Assembly (NCBI GenBank): GCA_002841655.1
Contig: PHAH01000024.1
Location: 1-10,025 of the forward strand
Source: Candidatus Falkowbacteria bacterium HGW-Falkowbacteria-2
Lineage (GTDB): Bacteria > Patescibacteriota > Patescibacteriia > Patescibacteriales > UBA12465
Direction of reading: 5' to 3'
Length of the DNA: 10,025 nt
Below are positions 7,106-10,025 of this stretch, one piece after another. The notes below the pieces were generated by a model. That model worked only from the letters and a program-made list of their open reading frames with translations. It was not told the origin of the DNA and did no database searches. Positions within the stretch are counted from its first letter, which is position 1; each line of letters starts with the position of its first letter. The position numbers and the translations under genes are program-made.

Positions 7106-7149
7106 GCGGTTATAGAATAATTTGCTCTTTTGCGATTATTTTGAACCGC
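7106..7149 (+). promoter_or_regulatory. Candidate antiterminator hairpin
   Basis: The outer stem pairs GCGGTT (7106-7111) with AACCGC (7144-7149). The inner stem pairs AATAAT (7116-7121) with ATTATT (7135-7140) and GC (7124-7125) with GC (7132-7133), leaving TCTTTT as the apical loop. The right outer arm is also the left arm of the terminator at 7144-7162, so the two folds exclude each other. The boxA-like core lies in the apical part. Confidence 0.6.
7123..7134 (+). promoter_or_regulatory. boxA-like antitermination element
   Basis: TGCTCTTT (7123-7130) is identical to the first eight bases of the E. coli rRNA boxA (TGCTCTTTAACA). The last bases differ (TGCG). It is on the transcribed strand of the rRNA leader, downstream of a boxB-like hairpin, and nusB is encoded in this window. 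NusB-S10 binding to boxA is established in other bacteria; binding here is inference. Confidence 0.65.
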
Positions 7150-7166
7150 GGCCCCCGCGGTTTTTT
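7144..7166 (+). terminator. Intrinsic terminator inside the 23S leader
   Basis: AACCGCGG (7144-7151) and CCGCGGTT (7155-7162) form a perfect 8-bp stem with a CCC loop, followed by a T6 run (7161-7166). It lies about 110 nt after the predicted transcription start and about 230 nt before the 23S, so unmodified polymerase should stop here. TTTTGAACC occurs directly repeated at 7139-7147 and 7163-7171. Confidence 0.88.
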
Positions 7167-7186
7167 GAACCTCTAAAATAAGTTAT

Positions 7187-7246
7187 CGATTAAATATATC
7201 TTTGCCTCTATCAGTTTACTGGTAGTGGCAAAGTAATATTTAATTG
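7187..7246 (+). repeat. Long hairpin (about 60 nt) in the 23S leader
   Basis: ATTAAATAT-AT-CTTTGCC (7189-7206) faces GGCAAAG-TA-ATATTTAAT (7227-7244), pairing 16 of 18 positions. Continuing inward, CTATCAG (7208-7214) pairs with CTGGTAG (7219-7225) around TTTA. The stem of about 25 bp resembles an RNase III substrate, and rnc is nearby, but cleavage is not shown. Confidence 0.75.
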
Positions 7247-7272
7247 TCCATTAACACTTAAATATTTTTTTG

Positions 7273-7390
7273 TCGCTTTTTTTCGAAAAAGCGAACTGTC
7301 TGTTGTCGGTTTATTTTGCAATTTCCGGGCAACAGACAAAAAAAATCGCATTCGCGAAGGAATGCGTGACACTTTTGAAAGCAAGAGTGT
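7273..7390 (+). other. Run of four hairpins just before the 23S rRNA
   Basis: Four consecutive hairpins are visible. TCGCTTTTT/AAAAAGCGA (7273-7281 with 7286-7294) has a TTCG loop. TGTCTGTTG/CAACAGACA (7297-7305 with 7330-7338) encloses a small CGG/CCG helix. CGCATTC/GAATGCG (7347-7353 with 7360-7366) has a 6-nt loop. ACACTTTTG/CAAGAGTGT (7369-7377 with 7382-7390) has an AAAG loop and one wobble. They leave little unpaired RNA between the leader and the mature 23S. No tRNA or 16S remnant is present. Confidence 0.65.
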
Positions 7391-7660
7391 GGGAAAATCT
7401 CGTAAAGAGTATATGGCGGATGCCTAGACATAAGAAACCGATGAAGGACGTAGCAGCCTGCGATAAGCTGCGGTGAGGTGGCAAGCAACCTTTGACCCGC
7501 AGATCTCCGAATGGGGAAACCCGCTCCGTTGTTGACGGAGTAACCGAGACCTCTTTTGGACTCGGTGGAAGACCCGGCGAACTGAAACATCTTAGTAGCC
7601 GGAGGAAAAGAAAACAATAGTGATTCTCCTAGTAGTGGCGAGCGAACGGGGAAGAGCCTA

Positions 7661-7739
7661 AACCTGCCGAACTGAGATTTCAAGCTAGTTTACTAGTAAG
7701 GAATCAGAAAGTTCTAGAGCTATATGTTCCGCAGGGGTT
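7661..7739 (+). other. Expansion in 23S domain I
   Basis: A helix closed by AACCTGC (7661-7667) and GCAGGGGTT (7731-7739) is much longer than in E. coli or Bacillus. The added part folds on itself: GAACT (7669-7673) with AGTTC (7710-7714), GATTTC (7676-7681) with GGAATC (7700-7705), and CTAG-TTTA-CTAG at the tip (7685-7696). I estimate about 50 extra nucleotides compared with Bacillus from memory of that sequence. Confidence 0.6.
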
Positions 7740-8170
7740 GCAAGGCAACGTGTCTGTCCTCTAGATTGGACGGAGTAGAGTCATAAAATTTAATTCTTAG
7801 CAAAATCGAGCTGGAAAGCTCAGCCAGAGAAGGTGATAGCCCTGTAAGCGAAAAGAATTAAGTCTCTGCAGCGTTGTTCTTAAGTAGTGCGGGCCTCGTG
7901 AAATCCCGTATGAATCAGGGTCGACTATGACCCAAGGCTAAATATTTCTTATGATCGATAGTGAACCAGTACCGTGAGGGAAAGGTGAAAAGCATCCCGA
8001 GAGGGAGGTGAAATAGTACCTGAAACCATATACTTACAAAGAGTCGGAGCCCAGTTTACTGGGTGACGGCGTGCCTATTGAAGAATGAGCCAACGAGTTT
8101 GTTCTATGTGGCTTACATAATCTCCTCCGGAGAGTATGTGTAGTGAAAGCGAGGGTTAATAGCCCGCATT

Positions 8171-8222
8171 GTGCTTCACTTTTACGCATTAAATTTATTT
8201 AGTGCGTTAAGGTGAAGTACAC
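8171..8222 (+). other. Extended helix in 23S domain II
   Basis: TTCACTT (8175-8181) pairs with AAGGTGAA (8209-8216), and ACGCATTAAA (8184-8193) pairs with TTTAGTGCGT (8198-8207). This forms a hairpin of about 50 nt where E. coli has one of about 20 nt just before the conserved GACCCGAA segment. It is a lineage-specific helix extension. Confidence 0.55.
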
Positions 8223-9471
8223 GTCGCATGGACAAGACCCGAAGCCGGGTGATCTAACCATGTCCAGGTTGAACTTTGTCGAAAGACAAAGGAAGGACCG
8301 AACCCACGAGCCGTGCAACACTCGGGGATGAGATGTGGTTAGCGCAGAAATTGTAATCGAACTCGGCAATAGCTGGTTCTCCTCGAAATAGTTTTTGGAC
8401 TAGCCTCGAGCGCTGACAGTGGGGGGTAGAGCACTGGATGAGGGCGGGTCGCAAGATACCGTCTTCAATCAAACTCCGAATACCCATTGGTGTAGCTCGG
8501 GAGTCAGACCATGGGCGCTAAGGTTCATTGGTCTAAAGGGAAACAGCCCAGATCACAATCTAAGGTCCCCAAATCTATACTAAGTGTAAAAGGTGGTGTT
8601 GTGACTACGACAGTTAGGAGGTTGGCTTAGAAGCAGCCATCCTTTAAAGATAGCGTAATAGCTCACTAATCAAGTTGTTTCGCGCCGAAAATTTACCGGG
8701 GCTAAGTATAGTACCGAAGATGTGAACTCTTAATTTACTTTAAGAGTGGTAGAGGAGCATTCTCTTCAGCGTTGAAGTCGTGCCGTGAGGCCCGGTGGAG
8801 CGGAGAGAAGTGAGAATGTTGGCATGAGTAGCAAAAAGGCGGGTTAAAATCCCGCCCACCGAAAGTCTAAGGTTTCCTGGGCAACGAGAATCGACCCAGG
8901 GTTAGTCGGTCCTAAGGTGTAACTAATGTAGTGTTAGTGTAACCGATGGAAGAGCTGGTTAATATTCCAGTACTACTGTGTTTTTCCGAAGGAGGGACGC
9001 GGTTCCAAAGTTTGAGCGGGCTATGGTATGTCCGCTGGTGGTTTCAAGAAGCGGCCTAGGCAAATCCGGGCCAACAGCTTCAAGATTCAGCCTAAAGATG
9101 AAGTCGCAAGACGGATTCAATCAAGTAGCGGAATCGACGAGAAAAACTTCTAGGGCTAAGGGCACAGTAACCGTACCGTAAACCGACACAGGTAGACGAG
9201 GCGAGAAGCCTAAGGTGTACGAGAGAACCTTCGCTAAGGAACTCGGCAAAACAGCGGCCGTAATTTCGAGATAAGGCCTGCCCTGCGCAAGCAGGGCCGC
9301 AGCTAAAGAGCTCAAGGGACTGTTTATCAAAAACACAGCTCTCTGCTAACTCGCAAGAGGATGTATAGAGGGTGAAGCCTGGCCAGTGTCCGAACGTTAA
9401 GAGGAGAGGTTAGCACTTCGGTGCGAAGCTTTGAATCCAAGCGCGGATGAACGCCGGCGATAACTATAATC

Positions 9472-9524
<53 letters not shown>

Positions 9525-10025
9525 TTAACCACTTGAGCACTGTCTCAGCGAAGGACTCGGTGAAATTGCAAGACGAGTAAAGATGCTCGTTAACCACAGT
9601 CGGACGAAAAGACCCCGTGAAGCTTTACTACAGCTTGATATTGAATTAGGGATATGCATGTTCAGAATAGGTGGGAGCCTTCGGGCGCCAGTGAGATACC
9701 ACCCTTGTATATTTTTAATTCTAACCTCGTTTTACGAGGGACAGTGTCTGGTGGGTAGTTTGTCTGGGGCGGATGCCTCCCAAAATGTAACGGAGGCGTT
9801 TACAAAGGTTGGCTATCCCGGAATGGAAACCCGGGAGATAGTGTAAAGGCACAAGCCAGCTTTACTGCGAGACTTACCGGTCAAGCAGTCGCGAAAGCGG
9901 AACTTAGTGATCCGACCATTCAATATAGGATGGTGGAAGCTCATCGGATAAAAGCTACTCCGGGGATAACAGGCTAGTCAGGTCCAAGAGTCCACATCGA
10001 CGACCTGGTTCGGCACCTCGATGTC

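Noticed and set aside
7258..7683. 141-codon open frame on the minus strand
   Set aside because: It lies across the leader hairpins and the conserved 5' part of the 23S; rRNA conservation explains the sequence.

Overview
The window reads as a chromosomal housekeeping segment from a bacterium of the Candidate Phyla Radiation (Patescibacteria), most likely Parcubacteria-like. The reasons are divergent but complete housekeeping proteins, a compact all-plus-strand layout, no Shine-Dalgarno motif at any of the six visible starts, and unusual active-site substitutions in RNase J and RNase III. All seven stop codons are TAA or TAG. The lineage call is inference from protein style; no 16S is present to test it.

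Layout: (1) 2-808 is the C-terminal part of an RNase J-type ribonuclease, closed by a terminator. (2) 1006-2250 is a four-domain S1 RNA-binding protein with a charged tail, preceded by a GC-rich leader and followed by a strong terminator. (3) 2381-4216 is the FtsH membrane protease behind a near-consensus promoter. (4) 4324-5079 is a short rpmF-nusB unit (ribosomal protein bL32, antitermination factor NusB) with its own promoter and a terminator. (5) 5194-6943 is rnc-pilT (RNase III, type IV pilus retraction ATPase), four bases apart. (6) 6944-7392 is a non-coding leader with a perfect-consensus promoter. (7) From about 7393 to the window end is a 23S rRNA gene, cut off at a position equivalent to about E. 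coli 2507.

The most interesting part is 7008-7390. The 23S gene is not preceded by a 16S gene. Its only good promoter (TTGACA-16-TATAAT) lies inside a perfect 10-base inverted repeat. About 95 bases downstream of the predicted start of transcription is a textbook intrinsic terminator, still well before the 23S. Upstream of that terminator are a GNRA-capped hairpin (boxB-like), a boxA-like element (TGCTCTTT), and an arm that can form a competing hairpin using the terminator's left arm. This looks like a conditional terminator/antiterminator in an rRNA leader. It fits the presence of nusB about 2 kb upstream, since NusB binds boxA. Four further hairpins and one about 60-nt hairpin lie between the terminator and the mature 23S.

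The genes share a theme of making and maturing ribosomes and RNA: RNase J and RNase III for rRNA and mRNA processing, S1 and bL32 for translation, NusB for rRNA transcription, and the 23S itself. FtsH (membrane quality control) and PilT (pilus retraction) are the exceptions.
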